Below, piece by piece: positions 35,405 to 44,540 of a stretch of 64,000 nt of DNA. Where the stretch lies: assembly GCA_963784675.1 (NCBI GenBank), contig CAWASE010000019.1:496001-560000 (forward strand), given 5' to 3'. The stretch is from SCTD01 sp963784675. Its GTDB lineage: Bacteria; Actinomycetota; Actinomycetes; Mycobacteriales; SCTD01. How positions within the stretch are numbered: position 1 is the first letter of the stretch; every line of letters begins with the position of its first letter. The notes beneath the pieces were generated by a model that made no database searches, was not told the origin of the DNA, and was given only the letters and a program-made list of their open reading frames with translations. The position numbers and the translations under genes are program-made.

Positions 35405-36016
35405 GCCGGTCCCCACCGGGTCGGTCCAACCGTTGCCCAGCAGCCAGTGGTAGTTCACCTCGGACGCGCCCGGACCCGCGTTGAGGTCGCCGCAGAGCAG
35501 GACCGGACCGGTCAGAGCGTCGGCCTGCGCCTGCAGCTCGGCCAGCTGCTGCGCTCTCAGGCGTTCTACGGTCGGGTGCTCCGGACCCTGCCGTCCACCT
35601 GCGGTGGTGTGCACGTTCAGCAGGTGGACAGCGCCGGGACCCGGCACGGTGACGGTGGTGTGCAGGACCCCCTGCGGAGCGAGGCGCTGCCACCAGTGAC
35701 GTGCCTGGAAGGCCTGCCAGGTCGAGCGGGCGAGGGGGAGGCGCGAGAAGACCAGGAGTCCGTGCGTCAGACCCCGGCGATGCCACGTCTCGTCGCCGGC
35801 GACGAAGGGGTGCGACTCGCGCAGCTCCTCGACCAGGCGCGCCCGATGGGAGCTGCGGAAGACCTCCTGCAGGCACAGCAGGTCTGCGTCACAGCTCTGC
35901 AGCGCCGACGCCAACCGGCGGAGGCGCTCGTCGACGTAGGGCACCTCGACCAGAACCTTCCCGAGGAGCGCGATCCGCAGCAGACCGGCATTCAGGCTGA
36001 CGACTCGCAGCCGCAC
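35138..36016 (-). CDS. Endonuclease/exonuclease/phosphatase (EEP) family protein
   Basis: 292 aa from GTG 36016; the longer frame to 36187 runs over the upstream gene. EEP signature: VVSLNAG, CDADLLCLQEVF (metal Glu), LLNVHTTAGG, VLLCGDLNAGPGASE, RIDHVLL, and LSDHYGLQV. No signal peptide. Members include DNA repair nucleases, sphingomyelinase-like and inositol phosphatases; the substrate cannot be set. It starts 11 nt after the upstream membrane-protein stop. Confidence 0.87.
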   Translation of the reverse strand: MRLRVVSLNAGLLRIALLGKVLVEVPYVDERLRRLASALQSCDADLLCLQEVFRSSHRARLVEELRESHPFVAGDETWHRRGLTHGLLVFSRLPLARSTWQAFQARHWWQRLAPQGVLHTTVTVPGPGAVHLLNVHTTAGGRQGPEHPTVERLRAQQLAELQAQADALTGPVLLCGDLNAGPGASEVNYHWLLGNGWTDPVGTGSEVGATWDPGNVLNAGSPFSGSQAQRIDHVLLDRTAARIFTVTDVRRVHDRPTVPTEQGLVPLSDHYGLQVDLVARATRRPTDEVPTA

Positions 36017-36027
36017 GTGCGCAGGCC

Positions 36028-36513
36028 TCAACCGCGCAGGTAGACGAAGGCCGCACCCAGACCCCAGGCCAGGAACAGGCAGGCGATGCTTGCTCGCTGC
36101 GACGCCAGGAACAACCCGCGCCAGAGCGAGAACTGCGTCTCGTCGTAGTACTTGCGGCCGTAGTCGCTGACGCTCCTGATGCCGCACACCTCGAAATAGC
36201 GCTCGACGTCGTCGCGGGAGCCGAACACCTCGCGGTCCATGAAGTACTGCGAGGTCAGTCGCCAGCCCATCCCTGCGACCATCCCGAAGACCGCGGCTCC
36301 GATCGCGGACAGTCCGAGCCAGGTCCAGGACGTCCCGGGTCGGGCATCCTTGCCGAACATCCCGTTGATGAGCACCAGGATGGTTCCCCCGGTGATCAGC
36401 AAGATCTCGTGGATGAAGGTGATGTAGCGGTCCCAGGAGTACTGGAGCTTGGCCCCCATCGACTCGACCAGGGCCACGTCCGCGCTCGTGGCGCCTGTTC
36501 CGTCGTGCGTCAC
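36028..36513 (-). CDS. Small membrane protein, unknown
   Basis: 161 aa from GTG 36513, which has AGGAG 5 nt upstream; an in-frame extension to 36597 is arginine-rich and unlikely. Three hydrophobic stretches: FIHEILLITGGTILVLING, TWLGLSAIGAAVFGMVAGM, and the C-terminal IACLFLAWGLGAAFVYLRG. A soluble loop lies between helices 2 and 3 (DREVFGSRDDVERYFEVCG). Probably one transcript with the EEP gene. No family recognised. Confidence 0.65.
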   Translation of the reverse strand: MTHDGTGATSADVALVESMGAKLQYSWDRYITFIHEILLITGGTILVLINGMFGKDARPGTSWTWLGLSAIGAAVFGMVAGMGWRLTSQYFMDREVFGSRDDVERYFEVCGIRSVSDYGRKYYDETQFSLWRGLFLASQRASIACLFLAWGLGAAFVYLRG

Positions 36514-36630
36514 CTGACTCCTAGGGCTGGCCGACCGACGGTCCGGCAGAAGTGCGGACAACGTACGCCGACGGTCCGCCGGAACGCTGCACGACACCCG
36601 TGCCGCGGCTCCGCAGGCGGGGGCCCGGCC

Positions 36631-37867
36631 TCAACCGGCCGGCGGACCGAGCCGAACCGACGGGCTGGTCGCCAGCACGCACGAGACCGTCATCGGGTCG
36701 CCGCCGGCCAGCGCCGTGACCCGCGCCGCAGCCTGGTTGAGCCGCTCCTCGGGCAGCCGGCCCGATCCGACGGCCGCGACGAGGGCGTCGATCATGCGCT
36801 GAGCCTGGTTGCCGTCGGTGGCCAGCACCGAGTCGGCGCCGGCCTCCACCGCCCGGACCGCAGCCTCGGGGAAGTCCCAGCGCAGGTTGACCGCGCCCAT
36901 GCCGACGGAGTCGGTCATCGCGACGCCGTCGAAGCCCATCGAGCGCAGCAGGTCATAGGCCTTGGGGCTCATCGAGGCGGGCAGGTCGCCGTCCAGCGCC
37001 GCATAGCCCAGGTGGTTCATCATGACCACCGGCACGCCGGCGTCGACCGCCTGCTGGAACGGCACGAGGTCGGTGGGTGTGAGGTCGTCGACCGAGGCGT
37101 CGACGACGGCCCCGACGGCGTGCGTGTCCGCCGTCGAGCGTCCCTGACCCGGGAAGTGCTTCACCGTCGGACGCACGCCGGCATCGGTGAGGCCGGCGCT
37201 GAACGCGAGCCCGAAGGTGGCCGCGGTCTGCGGGTCGGCGCTGAACGAGCGGTCGCCGATGATGCCGGTCGACGGGCCACCGTCCAGGTCGAGCACCGGC
37301 GCGAAGTCCAGGTCGATGCCGAGCGCGCTGAGCTGGGTGCCGATGCCCTTCGCGAAGGCGCGCACCTGCTCGGGCGTCCCGGCCGACAGCCGGCGCGCCG
37401 ACGGTCCGGCACCGACGAGGGACCGGGTCATGGCGACCCGGCCGGACTCCTCGTCGGTGGAGATCAGCAGCGGTCGCCCGGCGCGGGCGCGCAGCCCGCC
37501 GGTGAGCGCGATCAGCTGGGCGCGGGTCTGCACGCTCGCCTTGGACAGGAAGACCCCGCTCACGCCGAGGTCGACGACCTGCTGCGCCGAGCGGGTCGTC
37601 CGCGGTCGTCACGCCGGGGATGCCCACCACCAGCGTCGCCGCCGCGCGACGGGCCAGCGGGACCGGTGTGCAGGCCGGCGTCGGGGCCGGCTGCGCACCG
37701 GACCGCGGGGGGCTGCTGCGCGCGGCCGCGGAGTCGGCGGCGCGGACGACCGGGCCGCTTCCGCACCCTGCCAGCAGAGCCGCACCGACGACGCCGAGGG
37801 CCACCCGCCGCGTGCGGGACGGGAGCGCGGACGCCGCCCGGCGGACAGGTCGGAGCGGTGTGAGCAC
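36631..37867 (-). CDS. GH3 beta-N-acetylhexosaminidase-like lipoprotein, one frameshift
   Basis: About 411 aa after correction. Start GTG 37867 lies 7 nt after TAGGCT. Lipoprotein signal: RRVALGVVGAALLAGCGSG. One extra base near 37598 separates VVGIPGVTTADDPL from AQQVVDLGVSGVFL. The span of 1237 nt is one base too long. GH3/NagZ-type motifs: LLISTDEESGRVAM, GIDLDFAPVLDL, VKHFPGQGRSTADTH (catalytic His loop), and GVAMTDSVGMGAV (nucleophile Asp). Likely extracytoplasmic peptidoglycan turnover. Confidence 0.9.
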
Positions 37868-37874
37868 GGGTGCC

Positions 37875-37880
37875 AGCCTA
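37875..37880 (-). promoter_or_regulatory. -10 box of leaderless GH3 lipoprotein transcript
   Basis: TAGGCT (minus), 7 nt, then GTG at 37867. Supports this start over the upstream in-frame GTG. Confidence 0.6.
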
Positions 37881-37903
37881 CGTACCTGCACCCGGTACTC
37901 CCG

Positions 37904-37925
37904 ACCGAACGACGTTCGGTAGCCT
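37904..37925. promoter_or_regulatory. 17-bp palindrome next to the esterase -10 box
   Basis: Perfect palindrome ACCGAACGACGTTCGGT (37904-37920; 8-bp arms, 1-bp centre), touching the -10 box TAGCCT (37920-37925) of the esterase gene. Its position between -35 and -10 implies repression by a dimeric, TetR-like protein. It also lies upstream of the GH3 promoter. Confidence 0.55.
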
Positions 37926-37955
37926 CGCGGATCCCGCCGAACCCTGGAGCGAGCT

Positions 37956-38891
37956 GTGTCCCTGGACCCTGTCCTGTCCGACGTCCTCGACATGATCAAC
38001 ACCAGCAGCGCGCCCGCGCTGTCGTCCGGCACGCCCGAGCAGGCCCGAGCCGGCTTCCGCACCATGACGGTGGGCCTGCGGGACGCCGCGACCCTGGCGC
38101 AGGTCGGCGCGGTCCAGGACGGCAGCCTGCCCGGTCCGGCCGGCCCGGTACCGATCCGCACCTACCGACCGAGCACGCCGGGCCCGCACCCGACGGTGCT
38201 GTTCCTGCACGGCGGCGGCTTCGTCATCGGCGACCTGGACACCCACGACGACCACACGCGGCTGCTGTGCCGCGACGTCGGTGCCGTCGTCGTCTCCGTC
38301 GACTACCGGCTGGCCCCGGAGCACCCTTTCCCGGCGGGCTGGGAGGACTGCGTCGCGGCCTATCGCTGGGTCGTGGAGCACGTCGCCGAGCTCGGTGGTG
38401 ACGCCGGCCGGCTCGCGGTCGCCGGCGACAGCGCGGGAGGAAACCTGTCGGCAGCGGTGGCGATCGCCGCCCGCGACGAGGGGCTGCCGCTCGCGGCGCA
38501 GCTGCTGCTGTACCCGGGCGTCGACTTCGACGTCGACGGTGCCTACGCCTCGCGCACCGACAACGCCGAGGGCTACTTCCTGACGGCCGAGGACATGGCC
38601 TGGTTCGGCGGCCACTACCTGGGCGCCGATCCCGTCGACGACCCGCGGGCGTCCGTCCTGCGCGCCGACCTGACCGGGGTGGCACCGGCGATCGTGGCCA
38701 CCGCCGAGTACGACCCGCTGCGCGACGAGGGCGAGGCGTACGCCGACGCCCTGGAGAAGGCGGGGGTGCCGGTGGTCCGGCACCGCTACGCCGGCCTCAT
38801 CCATGGCTTCTTCGGGCTCGGTCACGTGTCGCCCGGGTGCGCTGCCGCCAACCGCGAGCTCTGCCAGGACCTCGCGGGCCTGCTCGGCTGA
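37956..38891 (+). CDS. Alpha/beta-hydrolase, HSL/type IV esterase family
   Basis: 311 aa. Oxyanion motif FLHGGGFVIGDLDTHD, nucleophile elbow GDSAGGN, acid in TAEYDPLRDEGEAY, and His in AGLIHGFFGL: complete catalytic machinery of hormone-sensitive-lipase-type carboxylesterases. A GGAG site is upstream of the GTG. Leader of about 25 nt from TAGCCT. Probably repressible through the palindrome at 37904. Confidence 0.93.
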   Translation: MSLDPVLSDVLDMINTSSAPALSSGTPEQARAGFRTMTVGLRDAATLAQVGAVQDGSLPGPAGPVPIRTYRPSTPGPHPTVLFLHGGGFVIGDLDTHDDHTRLLCRDVGAVVVSVDYRLAPEHPFPAGWEDCVAAYRWVVEHVAELGGDAGRLAVAGDSAGGNLSAAVAIAARDEGLPLAAQLLLYPGVDFDVDGAYASRTDNAEGYFLTAEDMAWFGGHYLGADPVDDPRASVLRADLTGVAPAIVATAEYDPLRDEGEAYADALEKAGVPVVRHRYAGLIHGFFGLGHVSPGCAAANRELCQDLAGLLG

Positions 38892-38899
38892 CGCTCGCG

Positions 38900-40210
38900 T
38901 CAGGACCGCGCGCGGGCGGCCCGGGTGCGCTGCGACAGCTCGACCAGCAGCCGCTGCGCGTCGTCCTGACCGCGATGGGCCGCCAGCGTGCCCGGCAGCC
39001 GACGGCCGGCGGTGTCGGCGTGCAGGCTGGTCAGTCCCAGCCGACGCTGCCACGGCCCCTGCGACAGCCGGACGCTCTGCACCTTGGCCAGCGGCACGAC
39101 GTCGGTCGTCGTGGTGAGCACGCCTGAGGTGCTGACCAGGTGGGTGTCGTCCAGCCCGACGGCGAGCCGGCGGTGCGCCAGCGGTGCCCGTAGCCGGGCC
39201 GCCCGCGGCGCCCGGGCGGTGGCGACCGGTGGCGCCGCGCCGAGCACGCGTGCGACGAGCCGCTCGGCGAGCTCTCTGGGTGCTACGGGCAGCAGCGCGC
39301 TCGTCGAGCTCTGCTGCTCGGCGCCGCCGCCCGCGCTGTAGCCCGCCACGTCGACGTCGACCCGTACCCAGCCGAACGGGCGCCACAGCAGCGGTTCCCG
39401 GATGCGGATCTGCTGGACGCGGCCCGGTGGGATCGTCTGGCTGCGGGTGTCCAGCAAGCCGTGCCGCAGCCGCAGGCCGTCCACGGACTCGGCGACGGTG
39501 AAGCCGTACTCCGACAGCAGCCCGCGCACGACGACCGAGCCGGCCCCGAGCGCCACGGGTACGGCCAGCGCGAGCAGGCCGCCTGCGGCCCGGACGTCGA
39601 CGGCGGCCGTGCCCGCGACGGCCAGCAGCAGCACCAGCAGCGTGATCGCAGGCGTCCCGAGCAGCACGGAACGGACCAGCACCCCGGTGGGGACCACGAC
39701 CAGCACCTGCTCGGGGACCTCGGGCACCTGCCCGGTGGCCGCCTCGCGGCCGGCGGCCAGGTCCAGCAGGCGGGTGCGGACGGTCGCCGCCTCGTCCTCG
39801 GACAGGAAGGACAGCGGTGCCTCGGCGTCGCCGCCGCCGCCGACGACCTCCATCCGCAGCTCGGCCAGCCCCAGGACGCGGGCCAGCAGCGGACGCGTCA
39901 CGTCGACCGACTGCAGCCGCGCCAGCGGCACCCGCCGGCTGCGCTTGGTGAGGACCCCGCTCTCGACCTGCAGCTCGGTCTCGGTGATGCGGTAGCGCAT
40001 CGCCCGCCACGACAGGTAGCCCAGCAGCAGAGCCACCGGGACGCCTAGACCGAACAGCACGCCGAGGGCCGTGGCCGGCGAGTCGCGCAGACCCTGCTGG
40101 CCGACCGCTGCCACGGCGAGCAGCAGGAACCGGCCGCCGCGCAGCAACGGGGTCAGCGGGTGGAGCCGCCGCCAGCCGTCCGTCTCGACGACCGTCGCGG
40201 CGTCCCTCAC
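38900..40210 (-). CDS. Bacterial PH-domain membrane protein, YdbT-like
   Basis: 436 aa with paired membrane helices followed by repeated bPH2 modules (three): RYRITETELQVESGVLTKRSRRVPLARLQ, then GFTVAESVDGLRLRHGLLDTRSQTIPPGRVQ, then HLVSTSGVLTTTTDVVPLAKVQ. It overlaps the shorter PH gene by 4 nt; such YdbS/YdbT pairs are common in Gram-positives. Function not established, with roles in envelope stress suggested for relatives. Confidence 0.85.
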   Translation of the reverse strand: MRDAATVVETDGWRRLHPLTPLLRGGRFLLLAVAAVGQQGLRDSPATALGVLFGLGVPVALLLGYLSWRAMRYRITETELQVESGVLTKRSRRVPLARLQSVDVTRPLLARVLGLAELRMEVVGGGGDAEAPLSFLSEDEAATVRTRLLDLAAGREAATGQVPEVPEQVLVVVPTGVLVRSVLLGTPAITLLVLLLAVAGTAAVDVRAAGGLLALAVPVALGAGSVVVRGLLSEYGFTVAESVDGLRLRHGLLDTRSQTIPPGRVQQIRIREPLLWRPFGWVRVDVDVAGYSAGGGAEQQSSTSALLPVAPRELAERLVARVLGAAPPVATARAPRAARLRAPLAHRRLAVGLDDTHLVSTSGVLTTTTDVVPLAKVQSVRLSQGPWQRRLGLTSLHADTAGRRLPGTLAAHRGQDDAQRLLVELSQRTRAARARS

Positions 40211-40686
40211 ACGCCCGCCTGACGAGCCTCACCGAGGGCGGCGAGCCGGTCGCGCAGGCGGTTCGCCTCGGCCGCGAGCAGCCCGGGCACGCGCGCATCG
40301 GTAGCCGCGGCGGCGGTGTGCAGGGTGACGGTGGCCAGTCCCAGCCGTCGGTCCAGCGGACCGGCCGTGACGTCGACGTACTGCATGCGTCCGTACGGCA
40401 CGACGCTGGTGCGCCGCACGAGCACCCCGCGCCGTACCAGCAGGTCGTCCTCGCGCTCCAGGTAGCCCCAGGCGGCCCACCGCCGCTCGACGGCCAGCAG
40501 CAGCTGGCCGGTCAGCAACGAGACCAGGACCAGGCCGGCCACCGCCGTCACGGCTCCCTGCAGCACACCCAGGACCACCACGCCGAGCAGCAGGGGAGTG
40601 GTGACCAGCGCCAGCGCCAGCCCCCGACGCACGGTCAGCAGGTTGCGGTCTGGGCCTCGCCAAGGCTCGGTCGGGTGCACGTCCAC
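40207..40686 (-). CDS. Bacterial PH-domain membrane protein, YdbS-like
   Basis: 159 aa from GTG 40686. Two helices (LALALVTTPLLLGVVVLGVL and AVAGLVLVSLLTGQLLLAV), then one bPH2 domain with RRGVLVRRTSVVPYGRMQYVDV. Partner of the downstream 436-aa protein (4-nt overlap). The start is fixed by TACGCT 7 nt upstream. Confidence 0.85.
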   Translation of the reverse strand: MDVHPTEPWRGPDRNLLTVRRGLALALVTTPLLLGVVVLGVLQGAVTAVAGLVLVSLLTGQLLLAVERRWAAWGYLEREDDLLVRRGVLVRRTSVVPYGRMQYVDVTAGPLDRRLGLATVTLHTAAAATDARVPGLLAAEANRLRDRLAALGEARQAGV

Positions 40687-40693
40687 GCCGCTG

Positions 40694-40699
40694 AGCGTA
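40694..40699 (-). promoter_or_regulatory. -10 box of leaderless PH-protein transcript
   Basis: TACGCT (minus), 7 nt, then GTG at 40686. Confidence 0.55.
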
Positions 40700-40764
40700 G
40701 GTCGGCCCGGTCCGGCCGGCGGGTCCGCGGTGCGGGCCGGCGAGCGGCGTCCGATACTGACGAC

Positions 40765-41214
40765 GTGGAACCCACCTCGACGCCCGCGGACGGCGGGCCG
40801 ACCGCGCCGTCGCGGGCGGAGGGCGTCGCACCGACCGCTTGGTGGCGCGACCCGGGCAGGCGCAACCGGGCGGTGATCCTCGCCTTCGCCGTGCTGGCGA
40901 TCGGCGGCATCCTGTTCCCCGCCTTCAGCAACTACCTGTTCGCCGGCGACCGCCGCGTGCTCGTCGTGACGCTGGCCAACGGCGCCGGCCAGGACAGGCG
41001 CGACGGGCTCAAGCAGACCTGCGGGTCGCTGCCGGGCATCTCCGTGGTGGCCGACCAGGGCAACCCGGACCCGAGGATCCAGGGTCGCTTCCCGGTCCGG
41101 TTCCGGATCGCTGACACCACCCTCGCGCAGGAGTCCGCGCTGCTGGCGTGCCTGAACGACAACCGGCGACGCTTCAGCATCATCGGCTACCTGCCGGAGA
41201 ACGACGGCAACTGA
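40765..41214 (+). CDS. Small single-pass membrane protein
   Basis: 149 aa from GTG 40765. Cytoplasmic disordered N terminus rich in Pro/Thr, one helix (AVILAFAVLAIGGILFPAF, about 37-55), then an external domain with two cysteines (KQTCGSLPG, LLACLNDN) and a basic segment. Begins 78 bp from the divergent PH gene. It precedes fdhA by 59 bp, but fdhA has its own ribosome binding site. No family recognised; context gives no clear role. Confidence 0.7.
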   Translation: MEPTSTPADGGPTAPSRAEGVAPTAWWRDPGRRNRAVILAFAVLAIGGILFPAFSNYLFAGDRRVLVVTLANGAGQDRRDGLKQTCGSLPGISVVADQGNPDPRIQGRFPVRFRIADTTLAQESALLACLNDNRRRFSIIGYLPENDGN

Positions 41215-41260
41215 GCGCATCGACGGACGGTCCTGGGGTATCTCGCCCGCAACATCGAGC

Positions 41261-41266
41261 AGGAGG
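41261..41266 (+). promoter_or_regulatory. Ribosome binding site that sets the fdhA start
   Basis: AGGAGG 7 nt upstream of ATG 41274, a near-perfect match to the 16S tail. It rejects the longer open frame that begins at 41148. Confidence 0.8.
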
Positions 41267-41273
41267 CACGCGC

Positions 41274-44200
41274 ATGGGTCTGCGAGAGGCCTTTCTCGGC
41301 TGGCCCGTCGTGCGGCAGCTCACCGGCGACGACCCGCTCGCACGTGGCGCGGCAGCCCGGTCGGCCACGACCCGCGACGCCCGGGCGCGCACCGCCACGG
41401 CCGACCGCGTCGTCCAGAGCGTCTGCCCGTACTGCGCCGTCGGCTGCGGGCAGAAGGTCTACGTCAAGGACGAGAAGGTCGTCCAGATCGAGGGCGACCC
41501 CGACTCCCCGATCTCGCGGGGCCGGCTCTGCCCGAAGGGAGCCGCCAGCGAGCAGCTGGTGAACCTCGACAGCCGCGTCCGCACCGTCCGGTACCGCCGG
41601 CCCTACGGCACCGACTGGGAGGACCTCCCGCTCGAGCAGGCCGTGGACATGATCGCCGACCGCGTCGTCGCCACCCGCGAGCGCACCTGGCAGGACTGCG
41701 ACGACCAGGGCCGCAAGGTCCGCCGCACGCTCGGCCTCGCGAGCCTGGGCGGCGCGACGCTGGACAACGAGGAGAACTACCTCATCAAGAAGCTGTTCAC
41801 GGCGCTGGGCGCGATCCAGGTCGAGAACCAGGCGCGCATATGACACAGCGCCACCGTCCCCAGTCTGGGGGCCAGCTTCGGTCGCGGCGGCGCCACGACC
41901 TTCCTGCAGGACCTGCAGCACGCTGACTGCATCGTCATCCAGGGCTCGAACATGGCCGAGTGCCACCCGGTCGGGTTCCAGTGGGTGATGGAGGCCAAGG
42001 CGCGCGGCGCCGAGGTGATCCATGTCGACCCGCGCTACACGCGCACGTCGGCCGTCGCCGACCAGCACGTCCCGCTGCGGGTCGGCTCCGACATCGCCTT
42101 CCTCGGTGGCATCGTGCGCTACATCCTGGAGAACGAAAAGGACTTCCGCGAGTACGTCGTCGCCTACACCAACGCCTCGTACCTGGTCGGCGAGGACTTC
42201 GTCGACAGCGAGGACCTCGGCGGCCTGTTCTCCGGCTACGACGAGCAGTCTGCGTCCTACGACCCGTCGAGCTGGGCCTACGAAGAGGTCGACGTCGCGG
42301 CGGCTGCCGGCAGCCACCGCCGAGAGGCCGCGCAGGCGGCCGGGGACGAGCGCACGGATGCCCGCACCGATGCCCGCGAGGTCCGGCGCGACCCGACGCT
42401 GCAGCACCCGCGCTGCGTCTACCAGGTGCTGAAGCGGCACTACGCCCGCTACACCCCGGAGATGGTCGAGCAGGTGTGCGGCGTGCCGCCCGAGCAGTTC
42501 CTGCGCGTCTGCGCGTCGGTCACCGCGAACAGCGGCCGCGAGCGCACCACCGCCTGGGTGTACTCCGTCGGCTGGACGCACCACTCGACGGCCATCCAGT
42601 ACATCCGGGGCGCGGCAATCATCCAGCTGCTGCTGGGCAACATGGGCCGACCCGGCGGCGGCATCCTGGCGCTGCGCGGGCACGCGAGCATCCAGGGCTC
42701 CACCGACATCCCGACGCTGTTCAACCTGCTGCCGGGCTACCTACCGATGCCGAAGGTGGGCGAGAGCGAGAACCTGCCGTCCTATCTCGACACCGTCCGC
42801 AGCACCGAGCAGAAGGGCTTCTGGTCGGAGGCGGAGTCCTACACCGTCAGCCTGCTGAAGTCCTGGTGGGGCGAGCACGCCACCGCGGAGAACTCCTGGG
42901 CCTTCGACTACCTCCCGCGCATCACCGGCGACCACGGCACCTACCGCACCGTCCTGGACATGAAGGACGGAAAGGTCGCGGGCTATTTCCTGCTCGGCCA
43001 GAACCCCGCGGTCGGGTCGGCGCACGGCAAGCTGCAGCGGCTGGCGATGGCCGAGCTCGACTGGCTGGTGGTGCGCGACCTCGCCATGATCGAGTCGGCC
43101 ACGTTCTGGAAGGACTCCCCGGAGATCGCCACCGGCGAGCTCGCGACGGCCGACGTCAAGACCGAGGTGTTCTTCCTGCCGGCGGCCTCGCACACCGAGA
43201 AGTCCGGCTCGTTCACCCAGACGCAGCGGCTGCTGCAGTGGCACCACCAGGCCGTCGAGCCGAGCGGCGACTGCCGCAGCGAGCTGGACTTCTTCCACCT
43301 GCTCGGCCTGAAGATCCGTGAGCGGCTGGCCGGGTCCACCCTGGAGCGCGACCTGCCGGTGCAGCACCTGACCTGGGACTACCCGCTGACGCCCACCGGC
43401 GAGATCGACGCGGAGGCGGTGCTGGCCGAGATCAACGGGCACCACCTGACGGGTGAGCACGCCGGGCAGGCCCTGTCGTCCTACACGGACATGAAGCCCG
43501 ACGGCTCGACGTCGGGCGGCTGCTGGATCTACACCGGCTGCTACGCCGACGGCGTGAACCAGACCGCCCGGCGGCGCCCGGGCAGCGAGCAGTCCTGGGT
43601 GGCGCCGGAGTGGGGCTGGGCCTGGCCGAGCAACCGCCGCCAGCTCTACAACCGTGCCTCCGCCGACCCGGACGGCAACCCGTGGAGCGAGCGCAAGGCC
43701 TACCTGCGCTGGGACGCCGAGCAGCAGCAGTGGGTCGGACCCGACGTGCCGGACTTCGAGGTGGACAAGCCGCCCGGCTATCGCCCCCCGCCGGGCGCGA
43801 CCGGTGCGGCGGCGCTGGCCGGCGACGACCCGTTCATCATGCAGTCCGACGGCAAGGGGTGGCTGTTCGCGCCGGCCGGCCTGGTCGACGGCCCGCTGCC
43901 TGTCCACTACGAGCCGGCCGAGTCCCCGGTGCGCAACCCGCTGCACCACCAGCAGGCGAACCCGACCCGCGAGACCTATCCGCGCACCGACAACCTGATG
44001 AACCCGTCGCCGCCGGAGCAGGGCTCGCAGGTCTACCCGTACGTCTTCACGACCTACCGGCTCACCGAGCACCACACCGCCGGCGGGATGAGCCGCACGC
44101 TGCCCTACCTGTCGGAGCTGATGCCGGAGATGTTCTGCGAGGTCTCGCCCGAGCTCGCAGCCGAACGGGGCCTGGAGCACCTGTCGTGGGCGACGATCGT

Positions 44201-44540
44201 CAGCGCCCGCAGCGCCATCGAGGCGCGGGTGCTCGTCACCGACCGGATGGCGCCGCTGACCGTCGCAGGCCGGGTGCTGCACCAGGTGGGGCTGCCCTAC
44301 CACTGGGGCGTCGGCGGCGACTACCTCACCTCCGGGGACTCGGCGAACGACCTGTTCGGCGTGCAGCTCGACGCGAACGTCTACATCCAGGAGTCCAAGG
44401 TGTCCAGCTGCGACATCCAGCCGGGTCGTCGGCCGACGGGCCCGGCGTTGCTCGCCTACGTCGCGGAGTACCGCGCCCGCGCGGGCGTCACGACGGTCAC
44501 CGGCAACCACCACCTGACGCCTGCAGAGGGAGACACGTGA
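41274..44540 (+). CDS. fdhA: Selenocysteine formate dehydrogenase, alpha subunit
   Basis: 1088 aa with an in-frame UGA at 41841-41843 read as selenocysteine (Sec190). Before it, QVENQARI; after it, HSATVPSLGASFGRGG, matching E. coli FdnG around its Sec. The UGA is followed by a SECIS hairpin. N-terminal 4Fe-4S ligands are Cys51, Cys54, Cys58 (SVCPYCAVGCGQ) and Cys86 (RLCPKG). Molybdo/tungsto-bis-MGD domains fill the rest (YSVGWTHHSTAIQYIRGAAI, QLLLGNMGRPGGGI). Oxidises formate to CO2. No Tat signal is visible, unlike FdnG, so a cytoplasmic orientation is possible. It overlaps fdhB by 4 nt. Confidence 0.95.
41841..41885 (+). promoter_or_regulatory. UGA Sec codon with bacterial SECIS hairpin
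   Basis: After the UGA come 18 nt and then an apical loop AGUCU closed by CCCC/GGGG. E. coli fdhF has GGUCU in its loop, also 18 nt after UGA. Outer pairing is possible (ACCG with CGGU). The hairpin lies within coding sequence, as expected for bacterial SelB recognition. Confidence 0.88.

Noticed and set aside
41841..41843. UGA in fdhA as a true stop, giving a pseudogene or two proteins
   Set aside because: Homology to FdnG is unbroken through the codon, Sec is expected at this exact residue, and a SECIS hairpin and a nearby selD support recoding.
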